The notes under the pieces were generated by a model, which did not search any database, had not been told where the DNA came from, and saw only the letters and a program-made list of their open reading frames with translations. The translations under genes were made by a program, and so were the position numbers. From contig JAGTTO010000001.1 of NCBI GenBank assembly GCA_018223435.1, positions 1,240,001 through 1,304,000 of the forward strand: 64,000 bases of DNA. Reading direction: 5' to 3'. Positions 8,138-17,295 of the stretch are shown here, piece after piece; within the stretch, counting starts at the first letter, position 1; each line of letters begins with the position of its first letter. The DNA is from Lachnospiraceae bacterium Marseille-Q4251 (GTDB lineage: Bacteria; Bacillota; Clostridia; Lachnospirales; Lachnospiraceae).

Positions 8138-9297
8138 CAGATCACTGCATTGCGAAGAGCCTCGACCTTATCGGTGCGCTCCCACGGAAACTCTTTTCTT
8201 CCGAAATGCCCGAAGGCTGCAGTCTGTCGGAAAATAGGACGGGTAAGGCGCAGGGTATCCACGATCTGCTTCGGAGTCAGCCCAAACACCAGCGGGATTG
8301 CCAGTTCCAGACAGTCATCCGCACACACGTTTCCCGTACCAAACGTGTCCACCTGCACCATAACTGGCTGTGCCACTCCGATTGCATAAGCCAAAGACAC
8401 TTGACACTTGCTGGCAAGCCCCGCAGCTACGATATTCTTGGCGATATATCTAGCCATATAGGCTGCTGAACGATCCACTTTTGAACAATCCTTTCCGGAA
8501 AATGCACCACCGCCATGGGGAACCATGCTTCCATAACTGTCTACCATCAGCTTCCTTCCAGTCAGCCCCGTATCTGCATCCAGTCCTCCACAGACAAAAC
8601 GCCCCGATGGATTGATATAAATCTTGGTTTCCTCATCCGGTGGCAGGGGACGAAGCGCCGGCAATAACACCTTCTTTCGGATCTCCGCTTCCAGCTTTTT
8701 CAAATCTTTTTCTTCCGTATGCTGGCAGGACACTACCACACTATCCAGTCGGACAGGCTTCCCATTTTCATATTCTACGGTCACCTGGGCTTTCCCATCC
8801 GGTAAGATCCCCTGAATATAAGAGCTTTGTCTGCAGGCAGATAATTCCCGGACAATCCGATTGGCCAGCACCACAGGCATAGGCATGAGCTGCTTCGTTT
8901 CATCACAGGCATATCCGATCATCACACCCTGATCCCCTGCCCCTTGGAACCAGTCTATCTGATTGTCAGACACTCCTTCCCTTCGTTCTTTTGAAGTATC
9001 GACTGCCCCTGCAATATCGGGACTCTGTCGATGGACAAAAGTGTCCATTGCAATCCCTTCACTGGAATAACCCACGTCAGACAGTACTTTTCGCACAACT
9101 GCAAACACATCCGGTTCATAGGTGCTGGTGATTTCCCCTGCCACAATGATCGTTCCTTTCGTAGCAAGCACCTCACATGCTACTCTGGACTGTTCATCCT
9201 GTTTCAGACACACATCCAAGATTGCATCTGCAATCTGGTCACACAATTTGTCCGGGTGTCCTTCTGTTACTGCTTCTGCTGTATAAAATTTTCTCAT
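8137..9297 (-). CDS. metK: S-adenosylmethionine synthetase, ICE-borne copy 1
   Basis: The 386-residue protein converts ATP and Met to SAM. Seen: TEGHPDKLCDQIADA at the N-terminus, GAGDQGVMIGYA, and [19 protein letters not shown] with the expected metal- and phosphate-binding residues, ending in AFGHFGRKEFPWE. The start at 9297 follows GAGAGGGAATT; an upstream TTG at 9321 is unlikely. Full length and intact, it differs clearly from the second copy at 39525-40700. It heads an operon with two methyltransferases downstream or nearby, so supplying SAM for DNA methylation is the likely job. A terminator-like hairpin precedes it. Confidence 0.93.
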   Translation of the reverse strand: MRKFYTAEAVTEGHPDKLCDQIADAILDVCLKQDEQSRVACEVLATKGTIIVAGEITSTYEPDVFAVVRKVLSDVGYSSEGIAMDTFVHRQSPDIAGAVDTSKERREGVSDNQIDWFQGAGDQGVMIGYACDETKQLMPMPVVLANRIVRELSACRQSSYIQGILPDGKAQVTVEYENGKPVRLDSVVVSCQHTEEKDLKKLEAEIRKKVLLPALRPLPPDEETKIYINPSGRFVCGGLDADTGLTGRKLMVDSYGSMVPHGGGAFSGKDCSKVDRSAAYMARYIAKNIVAAGLASKCQVSLAYAIGVAQPVMVQVDTFGTGNVCADDCLELAIPLVFGLTPKQIVDTLRLTRPIFRQTAAFGHFGRKEFPWERTDKVEALRNAVI

Positions 9298-9318
9298 ATG
9301 AATTCCCTCTCTTTCATG

Positions 9319-9363
9319 CAAAAAGGCAGGACACCTTCCTTTTTACGGGAACATATCCTGCCT
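9319..9363 (-). terminator. Rho-independent terminator or attenuator directly ahead of metK copy 1
   Basis: On the minus strand AGGCAGGA (9363-9356) pairs with TCCTGCCT (9331-9324) and is followed by TTTTT. It ends only about 20 bases before the metK start codon. It closes the toxin-antitoxin operon and may also attenuate metK transcription. Confidence 0.7.
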
Positions 9364-9393
9364 GATGTTTTATATATTGTTTAATTTTCTCAT

Positions 9394-9708
9394 TTAACCT
9401 TTTAATCGGCTTTCAATATCTGATGCACTATACAGTACATCTGTTACAATCACCTTATCTCCCTGGATTACAAAAAAGACCGAATAATTGTCTACCAACA
9501 ATCTTCTCATCTCTTTGCTTCGTTCCGGCTCTGATTCCATAATACGGATTCTCTCAGCCATAGTATCCAATGTTAAAATAGCGTCTGCAATCCGGTTGTA
9601 TTGATCCATCGCATTTTCTGGTGCCTGAAGAACATAAGCGATGTGATTATATAACTGCTCCATATCAGCCAATGCTTCATTTGTAATCTCAACCGTATAG
9701 TATTTCAT
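9394..9708 (-). CDS. RelE/ParE-family toxin
   Basis: The start at 9708 lies just past the antitoxin stop. The 104-residue product has the RelE/ParE layout: an early strand and helix (YTVEITNEALADMEQLYNHI), a second helix, then RRLLVDNYSVFFVI and VIVTDVLYSASD at the end. The family includes ribosome-dependent mRNA cleavers and gyrase inhibitors; which applies cannot be told. It likely stabilises the element. Confidence 0.78.
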   Translation of the reverse strand: MKYYTVEITNEALADMEQLYNHIAYVLQAPENAMDQYNRIADAILTLDTMAERIRIMESEPERSKEMRRLLVDNYSVFFVIQGDKVIVTDVLYSASDIESRLKG

Positions 9709-9709
9709 A

Positions 9710-10012
9710 TCAATGATTCTCCCTGAATTTTGCGAACGCTTCTGCTGCATTTTGCACTCTTCCTGCAGCTATATCATTGTAACCTTTTTCCAATTTCTGA
9801 TGGATTTCTTCTGTTGTCATGGCATCTGCATGAATCGATACTGGTGCTTTTGGTAAAGAAACAGAAAATGGAATTCCACCTGTAAGAGAAATTTGATTCA
9901 AATACATATCAATCGCTGTTGACATAGGAACACCTAACTGAGACAATACTTTTTCTGCCCGCTCTTTGACAGTTGGGTTTACTCTTAAGTTTAATGTTGC
10001 TGTTTTTTCCAT
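9710..10012 (-). CDS. RelB/DinJ-family antitoxin
   Basis: AGGAGG seven bases upstream fixes the start at 10012. The 100-residue protein has the ribbon-helix-helix start of RelB/DinJ antitoxins (TATLNLRVNPTVKERAEKVL, then LGVPMSTAIDMYLNQI and GGIPFSV). It should bind its own promoter and neutralise the toxin encoded 2 bp downstream. Confidence 0.82.
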   Translation of the reverse strand: MEKTATLNLRVNPTVKERAEKVLSQLGVPMSTAIDMYLNQISLTGGIPFSVSLPKAPVSIHADAMTTEEIHQKLEKGYNDIAAGRVQNAAEAFAKFRENH

Positions 10013-10149
10013 GATCACACCTCCTTGTTTCTTATATTGTAACGCTTTTGTCGTTACAATTCAAGCACTATTTCTCACATTTTCTAAGTTTTATATCCGA
10101 TTTTACATTTTCATTATACTCTCAGATTTTCGCTTAAAAAACACATTCC

Positions 10150-10612
10150 AGATAGATGGCAGATACATCCAGATAGCTGCAAAAGTCCCAGTCTTTAAAC
10201 ACTTTCTGACACTACATCACGCCACATTTCGTTGTACATCCTACATCCTCGAACACTTTTGTGTATGATGGTACTGTCCTTTTCATGCAGCCCTGTCTCA
10301 TATTCTGCACTTTTCGGGTGCTTTCAAACACTTCCCGGCAACTTCAGTTCCAAAAAGCCACCAAAGAGCTGGAAAAGCGCCCATCTTCGAACACTTTCCC
10401 AACACTACAAGACTACACAAGCCGCCACGATCCGTTGCACATCCATTAACTTCGAACACTTTTTGTTCCGTAGTGCCACTTCTTACCTGCAGCTTGTCTC
10501 ATATTCTGCACTTTTGGGGTACTTTTGAACACTTTCTGACATTACTGACTCCGAAGCGTACTGGAGATATCCAGAGACCGGAAGAAAGTTCCCACTGTTG
10601 AACACTTTTTCC
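10150..10612. repeat. Degenerate ~200-bp tandem modules built on GAACACTTT
   Basis: The gap between the sortase gene and the antitoxin contains at least six copies of (G/A)AACACTT(T/C): near 10198, 10250, 10326, 10389, 10453, 10527 and 10600. Longer blocks also recur about 200 bp apart: CTCATATTCTGCACTTTT near 10298 and 10498; GTTG(T/C)ACATCC before TCGAACACTTTT near 10231 and 10434. Frames crossing it are not gene-like. It may be a protein-binding array (partition, replication or transfer site) or a decayed repeat. Confidence 0.6.
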
Positions 10613-10615
10613 CCT

Positions 10616-11419
10616 TTAAGCTCCTGTTTTTACTGCCACAAGGATGTTCCGGGCTTGTTTCCACTCATAAGAGCAGGTCACCAGCGTCAGAGTTTTCTCA
10701 CAACCTATGCCATCTACCCCTGTTTCAAACAACGACAGCGCTTTTGCCTGCGCTACATAAGCCTCCAATTCCTGTGGACTCTGAAAAGATGTCCTCTGGA
10801 AGTCGAACATGGACACATCGGCTTTCAAAACTGCCGCTATCCGGTACTCCTCCATCCCTCCCGGTGTCTGAAAGAACACCCTGGGATGTGCTTTCCAGTA
10901 ATCATAGGAGGCGTACTGATCCAGATTCCCGAACATTGCCCCGCTGTTCATGTTGTGACCGTAGATGGTCAGATTTCCCGATTCTCCCAGAATACAGTCT
11001 GCCTGGAGGAACAAACTTCCATTGATGTCGTAGTTTCCCCGGTAATCCCTCGGCAGATAATACTCCGGTTCTTCCGGGCTGCTCTGCAGTACCGGATAAT
11101 CGATGCCACTCTCCTGGATCGTAAGCCAGCCCCGAACATCCGGATACTGACTCTGGAGGGAGCGAAAGTCAACGGCAGGCACTTCCAGTTCTCTTCCAGC
11201 CTGTTCTTCTTTTTGTGTTGGAGAGCCCCCGCCCGGAGGAAATTCCTCCGGGAAGTGGGATTTTAAGTCCTCCACCAGTTCCCGGTTCTGCCGGGGGATG
11301 ATAACAAAATCATAATAAAACAACGCTGCACTCATCATGCAAATGGCACACAACATCACCTGCAACATCCACAGCCTACTCTTCTTTTTTCGTTTCATCT
11401 GCTTTTTCTGTCTTTCCAT
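10616..11419 (-). CDS. srtB: Class B sortase
   Basis: The 267-residue transpeptidase has an N-terminal basic stretch and one membrane helix (residues ~17-40), then the sortase B core. Seen: catalytic His in NLTIYGHNMNSG, catalytic Cys in TLVTCSYE and the Arg in KQARNILVAV. It would cleave the VPQTG signal of the adjacent surface protein and attach it to the wall or polymerise it. Its start lies inside the end of that gene (44-bp overlap), so the pair is coupled. Confidence 0.9.
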   Translation of the reverse strand: MERQKKQMKRKKKSRLWMLQVMLCAICMMSAALFYYDFVIIPRQNRELVEDLKSHFPEEFPPGGGSPTQKEEQAGRELEVPAVDFRSLQSQYPDVRGWLTIQESGIDYPVLQSSPEEPEYYLPRDYRGNYDINGSLFLQADCILGESGNLTIYGHNMNSGAMFGNLDQYASYDYWKAHPRVFFQTPGGMEEYRIAAVLKADVSMFDFQRTSFQSPQELEAYVAQAKALSLFETGVDGIGCEKTLTLVTCSYEWKQARNILVAVKTGA

Positions 11420-14400
11420 GTTTCTTCTTATAAATCATGGTTGCCATGAGTCCGGCTGCTGATGCTCCCAGAAGAACAAACAGCAGGATTGGTTTCCAGT
11501 GGTCATCCCCTGTCTGCGGTACACCCGGTGTTTCCGGTGTTCTTGCATCTTTCATTTCCACCTTCTGGATTTCCATGGTATCTTCCAATGTGAATTTCAC
11601 ATCTTCTGCAATCTCATAACCTTCCGGCGCTGTGATCTCGCGCAAAGTCAGTTCTTCCCCTACCGGAAGTTTCTCTACCAGATGAGGCTTTCCATCCGTT
11701 ACCCACTCTTCCAGAATCTCACCCTCTTTATTTAAGATCTGCAGCTTGGCACCTTCCAGTTCCTCGCCTGTGGTAATATCCGTCTTGGAAATTTCCACTT
11801 TGGAATAATCATCCTTCATCTCCACCTTGGTCACACTGCCATCTTCTTTTACTTCAAACTCGATATCTTCTGCAGATACATAGCCCTCTGCATAAGGCGG
11901 CAGTTCTTCGTGAAGGATATACGTTCCTTCTGGCAGTCCATAAACTACGTGTGGTTCTTTTGCACTGATCCACTCTTCTACGATGTTGCCCTCTTTATCG
12001 ATGATCTGAAGCTTCGCGCCTTCCAGTTCTTCCCCGGTTGTTGCATCGGTTTTCGTAAATTGGCTCTCAGTCGGCTGGTTTTCCACTTCTTTTGTCAGCT
12101 TGATTTCTGCAAGGTTCTGGTCTGTGTAAGAGGCATCCATCTCCCAGATTTCTTCATTTGGAAGATATCCCGGTTTTCTCACTTCCTCTTTTACATAATA
12201 TTTCCCATGATAGAGGTCGCTGTCAAAGGTAAGCTGTCCCTTCTCATCCGTTGCTTTCTTCTCCAGCAGAGTGTCCTTTTCCACAAGAACCTCACCCTGC
12301 TGGGAGAGGATATCTTCTTTGGCATACAATCCAAAGATCACGCCTTCCAGCTTCTCTTCTGTGACTGCATCCTTCTTTTCTACAGAAATGGAAATCTTCT
12401 GTCGCTCATTTTTATAAGCAACCCCTTCATAAACAACTGCCTGAGTATCATCCTCTACGGTCAGGGTAAATTCTTTCTGTTCCGGGTTCAATACGAAATG
12501 GTCACCTGCCACCGTTTCTTTCAGATAATAAGAACCCAATGGAAGATTATTTACCACTGCCTTTCCTTCTGAATCGGTCACTAAAGTTGCCACCAGATCG
12601 TCTTTTTCATAACGGATGACCGGATTGCCTTGCTCATCCTTTGCTCCGTCCGGGGAATAAATGGTGTCCTTGGCATACAGTTCAAAGGCTGCCCCTTCCA
12701 CACCGGATTCTTCATAGACAAAATCATGGAACACTCCGGTATCGGTATCCTCTCCGGTCACTGCATCTTTGATCTTTCCTGCCAGTCTCTTTGCCTTTGC
12801 AAGCAGGGAATCCCCCTTCACTTCCACTGGCTGTTCCCCGGTTTTGGTCAGTGTCAGGCTTCCCACCTGCTCATCGTTTGGCTGCTCGACTTCCACGATG
12901 ACTGCCCCGGTATCGGGATCGATCTGATGGGCGGTATCGGAAGAAACCGTGATCACGATTCCCTCTTTCGGGTTCTCTTTGTAACTGCCTTTTCCGGTCA
13001 CTTCCAATGGAGAAATTACTTTTTCCCCTTCATACAAGGAACTCTCATATCCCTGTCTTACAAACCCTTCCGGTGCTTTCACTTCTTCGATCCGGTAAGT
13101 AGAACATTTCAATTCTTCCGGTGTTACCAGATAGCCTTCCTCATTGGTCTTAAAAACGCTGATGGTCTCTTTCTTCGGATAGAATACCGTCTGCTCTACA
13201 TATTCCTCTTTTTCCATGTCAAAGATTTTATAGGAAGCTCCTGCTTTTAAAACCGGATTGCCTGTCTGTGCATCCTTTTTCACGATTTTTAACAAAAACT
13301 CAAACGGACGGTCATCGAACACACGCCATACCATCGGTTCTCTGCTGTCCTCATCAACCTTCACCAAAAACGGATCGATGGCTTTCAAGTTCTCCGGTAC
13401 GGTGCTTTCCTCTACCACATAAAGACCATACGGAAGCTCCGGACTGAGAGCATATCCTTTTTTATCTGTAATAAGCTCCTGTACCGGGACAGCCTTGCCA
13501 TCCACATAGGTCACTGCCACCTCTTCCTTACTGAAATCATAACCTCGGAAATCTTCCGCAGTAAACTGATCCCCATTGGATGGCTGTAATTCCCCACTCT
13601 CTACTTTGGAAAGGCTGCTGATCAGATACACCTTAAAACCTGCTCCTTCCACAAGGTCTGTTTCTGTCTGGTCTCCATCTTCGCTGATCTTGATCAGCTG
13701 GAACGCCTGCTTTTTCACCTGTTCCTGTACCGTCAGGTCCCTGGTTACCTCTGCCACTTCCTGTCCTTCGTAAGCAAGGTCCACCTCATACTCTGTTGGA
13801 TCTACCGTATAGCCTTCCGGCGGAGTGATCTCTTTCACATACATTTTCCCCAGATACAATTTGGAAAAATCTAAGGTACCATCCTCCTTGATCACGCCCT
13901 GTGCGATGAGGCTGTCTTTTTTGAACAGAACCCCCGTCTTTCCATCCGGGTGGACGATATCCTCTCTGGCATACAGACCATACACAGCCCCGGCAAGGGA
14001 ACTATCTCCCTGGGGAAGAAAAGCCTGTGTCTCCTTATCGATCTTTTGGATATGGACAGCACCTTTCACCCTCTCATCGGTTGCTGAGATGGTGACCGTC
14101 TTTCCGGCTTCCACATCCACCTTATGGATCACATCACTCTGTGCATACTTGTCTGGAGCCTTGATCTCCTTCACATATACTGTTTTGATGGCTGCCTCAA
14201 AATAATCACTGACTGCTTTTCCCTCTTCCCCGGTGACTGGCATTTCCATCAAAAGATGCTCACACTTGCTGTCTGTATAAATGCCATACACTGCACCGTC
14301 TAAAGGATTCTTGGTATCCGCATCCTGTTTGAAAAGCTCGATCCTTGTCATCTCCAGCCAGTCTACCGTAAAACTTACCGGATTGGCTTTCTCCGATTCA

Positions 14401-15767
14401 AAGACTCCAATGTCCTGATTGCTGTTTCCTGTGGATAATACCAGCGTTCTCCAGGTTTCCCCTACAGAACCATGCAGTTCCCCGGAGGAATAGTTTCCGG
14501 TATGAAGCATTGGGGCAGTCAAATAAAAGGTATCCCCGCCATAGATCTTCAGCGCACCATTCTCTGCGGAAGTTCCCTTTGTCTTGTTATAAATGGTGAT
14601 GTCTTTTGGTACATTGACTGAAATGTAGTTTCGGTGATCCCCGGACAATGTGATATCCGGTGTTTTCTGTACATTTCCATTTCGGACTGCTTTTACAGAA
14701 GTCTTGGAAAGGGAGATTTCCCCCTTCGGCGGCTCTTCCATAGCAAACAGGTGGTCAATATAGGCGATCACGCCTGCGTTTACCAGATCTTCATACTTAC
14801 ATCCTGTAAATCCTGCCTCACCTGCATAGGCATAGCTGGCTGCGATGTGGGTATATACATATTTCTCTTCTGCACTTTTCCCGGACAGATAACTGCCTGT
14901 AATATCCCCGGCGCCGCCATAACCATAATACAGCACCTTCTGCAAGTTCTTATTGCTGTCCAGTACCTGTGCCACATAGTCTCCACTCGGCGGTGAGGAA
15001 CGATGGGATTCCAGACAGTAAGCGATCTTTCCATTGACCGTAAACCAGCAGGTTAAGTAATTTCCAATATAACTTGGATAGTAGATGGTCTCCCCTTTTT
15101 CCAGATGTACGGTTTCCTTTGCTCGGAACGTGTTTTCCGCACCGGAAAGCATCATCACTTCCCCATCCTCAATCTTTTCTTCCAGTTCTCTTGCTGCCTG
15201 TGCATCCGCATCTTCCCCGGATATCGTCACTTCCACATCCGGGATCTCCTGCACAGGCGTCTCCGAATCTTCTTCAGAATTCGTATCCTCCTTCTGTTTC
15301 TGACCGCCATTTTCTTCTGTATGAGCCTGCCCTTCCGTATCCGTCAGGATGATCTTTCTGCTCACAGAATAGCTGTCACGCGCATCCTTTGGCACAACCC
15401 AGTAGGTTGCAATATAGGTTCCTGCCTGGTCAGGGTGGTAGCTCCCTCCATCTTCCGCTTCGATACGTTCCAAGGTAACATCCTCTTGTTCTGAATTGTA
15501 ATGGATACCTTCCATACAAGTCTCTGCCATAAAATCCTTGTCGGAAATATCTTTCGTGATATCTTCTGCTGTTACCAAATGTTTCGCAGCTTCTGAAGCT
15601 TCCTCTGTCTGTTCCGTTTCAGATATTTCTACGCTCTCCGTCACTGGCTCTGACGGATTTTTTGTTTCTGCCGCATGGACATCCGCTAAGTTCCCAAGCG
15701 GACTAAGACCCATGAGCAGTGCGAGCCCAAAGGCTGCAAGTCTTGTTTTGATATTCCTGCTCTTCAT
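11376..15767 (-). CDS. Cna-B/SpaA-repeat surface adhesin or pilin with VPQTG anchor
   Basis: The start follows AAGGAG. The 1463-residue protein has a signal peptide (TRLAAFGLALLMGLSPLG to residue ~33) and a low-complexity acidic segment. Next comes a domain with YCLESHRS and THIAASYAYAG, reminiscent of thioester adhesin domains, though His replaces the usual Gln. About eight SpaA/Cna-B domains follow, starting near residues 475, 575, 695, 820, 970, 1120, 1235 and 1315; most show the (K)xD..T...L.GA.(F/Y).(L/I) pattern. The last two are near copies (TTGEELEGAKLQI). The C-terminus has VPQTGDD, a membrane helix and a basic tail. Such proteins are thought to hold donor and recipient cells together. 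Confidence 0.85.
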   Translation of the reverse strand: MKSRNIKTRLAAFGLALLMGLSPLGNLADVHAAETKNPSEPVTESVEISETEQTEEASEAAKHLVTAEDITKDISDKDFMAETCMEGIHYNSEQEDVTLERIEAEDGGSYHPDQAGTYIATYWVVPKDARDSYSVSRKIILTDTEGQAHTEENGGQKQKEDTNSEEDSETPVQEIPDVEVTISGEDADAQAARELEEKIEDGEVMMLSGAENTFRAKETVHLEKGETIYYPSYIGNYLTCWFTVNGKIAYCLESHRSSPPSGDYVAQVLDSNKNLQKVLYYGYGGAGDITGSYLSGKSAEEKYVYTHIAASYAYAGEAGFTGCKYEDLVNAGVIAYIDHLFAMEEPPKGEISLSKTSVKAVRNGNVQKTPDITLSGDHRNYISVNVPKDITIYNKTKGTSAENGALKIYGGDTFYLTAPMLHTGNYSSGELHGSVGETWRTLVLSTGNSNQDIGVFESEKANPVSFTVDWLEMTRIELFKQDADTKNPLDGAVYGIYTDSKCEHLLMEMPVTGEEGKAVSDYFEAAIKTVYVKEIKAPDKYAQSDVIHKVDVEAGKTVTISATDERVKGAVHIQKIDKETQAFLPQGDSSLAGAVYGLYAREDIVHPDGKTGVLFKKDSLIAQGVIKEDGTLDFSKLYLGKMYVKEITPPEGYTVDPTEYEVDLAYEGQEVAEVTRDLTVQEQVKKQAFQLIKISEDGDQTETDLVEGAGFKVYLISSLSKVESGELQPSNGDQFTAEDFRGYDFSKEEVAVTYVDGKAVPVQELITDKKGYALSPELPYGLYVVEESTVPENLKAIDPFLVKVDEDSREPMVWRVFDDRPFEFLLKIVKKDAQTGNPVLKAGASYKIFDMEKEEYVEQTVFYPKKETISVFKTNEEGYLVTPEELKCSTYRIEEVKAPEGFVRQGYESSLYEGEKVISPLEVTGKGSYKENPKEGIVITVSSDTAHQIDPDTGAVIVEVEQPNDEQVGSLTLTKTGEQPVEVKGDSLLAKAKRLAGKIKDAVTGEDTDTGVFHDFVYEESGVEGAAFELYAKDTIYSPDGAKDEQGNPVIRYEKDDLVATLVTDSEGKAVVNNLPLGSYYLKETVAGDHFVLNPEQKEFTLTVEDDTQAVVYEGVAYKNERQKISISVEKKDAVTEEKLEGVIFGLYAKEDILSQQGEVLVEKDTLLEKKATDEKGQLTFDSDLYHGKYYVKEEVRKPGYLPNEEIWEMDASYTDQNLAEIKLTKEVENQPTESQFTKTDATTGEELEGAKLQIIDKEGNIVEEWISAKEPHVVYGLPEGTYILHEELPPYAEGYVSAEDIEFEVKEDGSVTKVEMKDDYSKVEISKTDITTGEELEGAKLQILNKEGEILEEWVTDGKPHLVEKLPVGEELTLREITAPEGYEIAEDVKFTLEDTMEIQKVEMKDARTPETPGVPQTGDDHWKPILLFVLLGASAAGLMATMIYKKKHGKTEKADETKKEE

Positions 15768-15787
15768 TGCATTCTCCTTTTTTCGTT

Positions 15788-15816
15788 AAAAATACCGCAG
15801 AGGATTTCCCCTGCGG
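15788..15816 (-). terminator. Intrinsic terminator after the GGCT gene
   Basis: Minus-strand CCGCAG-(GGGAAATCCT)-CTGCGG (15816-15795) is followed by TATTTTT. It separates the methyltransferase/amidoligase/GGCT operon from the surface protein gene. Confidence 0.75.
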
Positions 15817-15821
15817 CGTTG

Positions 15822-16319
15822 TTATCTACTGACTTCTGTTTTCTTGTGACTGGCTTTTTTCTTTCCCACTTCCTGTCTTGTACGCTTTAGCGCATCGGTC
15901 ACAGATCGGCTGGAAATCCCATTCTGATGGCAGCCTTCCACGATTCCCATAAAATAAAGATCCGAGGGGATGGCAGGCTGATCCTTATAGGGTGCATTCA
16001 TGGTATATGCCATGACTTCCCGTTTCACACCATCCTTTCCCTGAACAAGAACAGTCTCCTTCCCATACAGGTGGGGATACCCTTCATAAAAGTCCAGGCT
16101 TTTTTCACACTCCGGTGTGATCTTCCAAAGCACCCCTTCCACCCGGCTGCCCTCTTCCGGCAAAATAGTGGCAACACCGCATCCTTTCCCCCTGCCACAG
16201 AAGGTCAGGCGGTATCCCTCCAGCTTGACCTTCTCCACTACGGAAGCTGCCGGACAGCGGTACGCCATCTGGTCTAAGTTCATGTTGCTGCCATAGGCAA
16301 AATAATAGGATTCTTTCAT
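15822..16319 (-). CDS. Gamma-glutamylcyclotransferase-like (GGCT/AIG2) protein
   Basis: The 165-residue protein begins YYFAYGSNMN, the substrate-binding loop of the GGCT fold, and has EGVLWKITPECEKSLDFYEGY, which includes the expected acidic region. GGCT enzymes release gamma-linked glutamyl amides as 5-oxoproline. The amidoligase gene is 10 bp upstream. This pairing is known in bacterial genomes and suggests one enzyme makes, and the other undoes, a gamma-glutamyl-type amide. The C-terminus is basic (KKKASHKKTE). Confidence 0.8.
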   Translation of the reverse strand: MKESYYFAYGSNMNLDQMAYRCPAASVVEKVKLEGYRLTFCGRGKGCGVATILPEEGSRVEGVLWKITPECEKSLDFYEGYPHLYGKETVLVQGKDGVKREVMAYTMNAPYKDQPAIPSDLYFMGIVEGCHQNGISSRSVTDALKRTRQEVGKKKASHKKTEVSR

Positions 16320-16329
16320 CTCTTACCTC

Positions 16330-17289
16330 CTAACGGGCATCCTCCGCCCGATGATTTCGATTCAAACATTCATAGGTACTGCGGTCATATCTCCATGCCC
16401 TGTCACCCTCCAGATTGGCAAGCAGATGTTCCCGGACATTCTTATATTCCGGTCCAATGAGCCCCAGCCGCAATAAAAAGGTACGGAAGGTAAATGCCGG
16501 ATTCTCTGTGATCTCCGTTTTCCGCATCTGGGTGCATTTCTGATTGATGGCCTGGGCAGAGATGGCAAGAGCCAAAGTGATATTTGCCCGCACTTTTCCT
16601 GCATGGAGGGTACTCTCAAAACATCTCCACTCCAAAGTTCCTTTGGAAAACACTGCATGAAGGTTCAACGCATAGTACCGGGTATCGTCATAATGATCAT
16701 GGCTTCCATCCCTGCCCCCATACCATACCCGTTTCAACTTTTCCATGGAAATGGTGCTGTTTGGCATCCGGCGGATCTTCTCCAGCACAATGGGGCGTAC
16801 CTTCTGGCAATACTCCTGTTCCCTTGATGTCTGCACCTTCAATGCCTTAAACAGGATGTCCTCTTTGGAATACATAATGGTCATGGCATTTTTAAGGCTT
16901 CTTGGGGTGTGATTGGAAGCATCCACATGCACATGCTGCCCGCAGGATGTATTTACCTTCGCCCCATGATGCCTGAGACACCGCACCACTTCCTGCAATT
17001 TTCCCATTTCTCCATAGGAAAGTTTCGGACTGACCATCTCGGTGCTGTATTCTCTTCCGGCAGGAACCATGCGTCCACGCTCCCTGCGTTCCGTATAGAT
17101 GCTCCCATCATACATGAACTTCCATTTCTTTCCTTCCTGATCTGTCACAGACCAGACCCCATAATATCCGCCATTGCAAACCGCCCTTGTTCCAAACAGC
17201 TCTGCCACTTTCTCCGCAGCCCTCTGCCTGGTGATCCCTGTCATCTCAATCTCTGTACCAAAATACTGATCCTGAATTCCAATTGCCAT
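16330..17289 (-). CDS. Amidoligase-family protein (Amidoligase_2-like)
   Basis: The 319-residue protein has the features of ICE amidoligases, which share the glutamine synthetase fold: FGTEIEMTG at the N-terminus (metal-binding Glu residues), YDGSI, REYSTEMVSPKL, and the histidine motif CGQHVHVDAS. A late segment, LEWRCFESTLHAGKV, also matches. Such enzymes are predicted to join amines to carboxylates using ATP, with unknown target (peptide, protein or wall). It lies 6 bp after the C5-methyltransferase and 10 bp before the GGCT gene. Confidence 0.82.
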   Translation of the reverse strand: MAIGIQDQYFGTEIEMTGITRQRAAEKVAELFGTRAVCNGGYYGVWSVTDQEGKKWKFMYDGSIYTERRERGRMVPAGREYSTEMVSPKLSYGEMGKLQEVVRCLRHHGAKVNTSCGQHVHVDASNHTPRSLKNAMTIMYSKEDILFKALKVQTSREQEYCQKVRPIVLEKIRRMPNSTISMEKLKRVWYGGRDGSHDHYDDTRYYALNLHAVFSKGTLEWRCFESTLHAGKVRANITLALAISAQAINQKCTQMRKTEITENPAFTFRTFLLRLGLIGPEYKNVREHLLANLEGDRAWRYDRSTYECLNRNHRAEDAR

Positions 17290-17295
17290 ACTGCC

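Noticed and set aside
9298..9400. SAM riboswitch before metK copy 1
   Set aside because: Only a simple terminator hairpin is visible; the conserved SAM-I style core was not seen.
10150..10612. CRISPR array
   Set aside because: The GAACACTTT units are short, irregularly spaced and part of ~200-bp degenerate modules, with no cas genes nearby.
11910..15494. Plus-strand ORFs opposite the Cna-B surface protein
   Set aside because: They are shadows of a repetitive, well-supported minus-strand gene.
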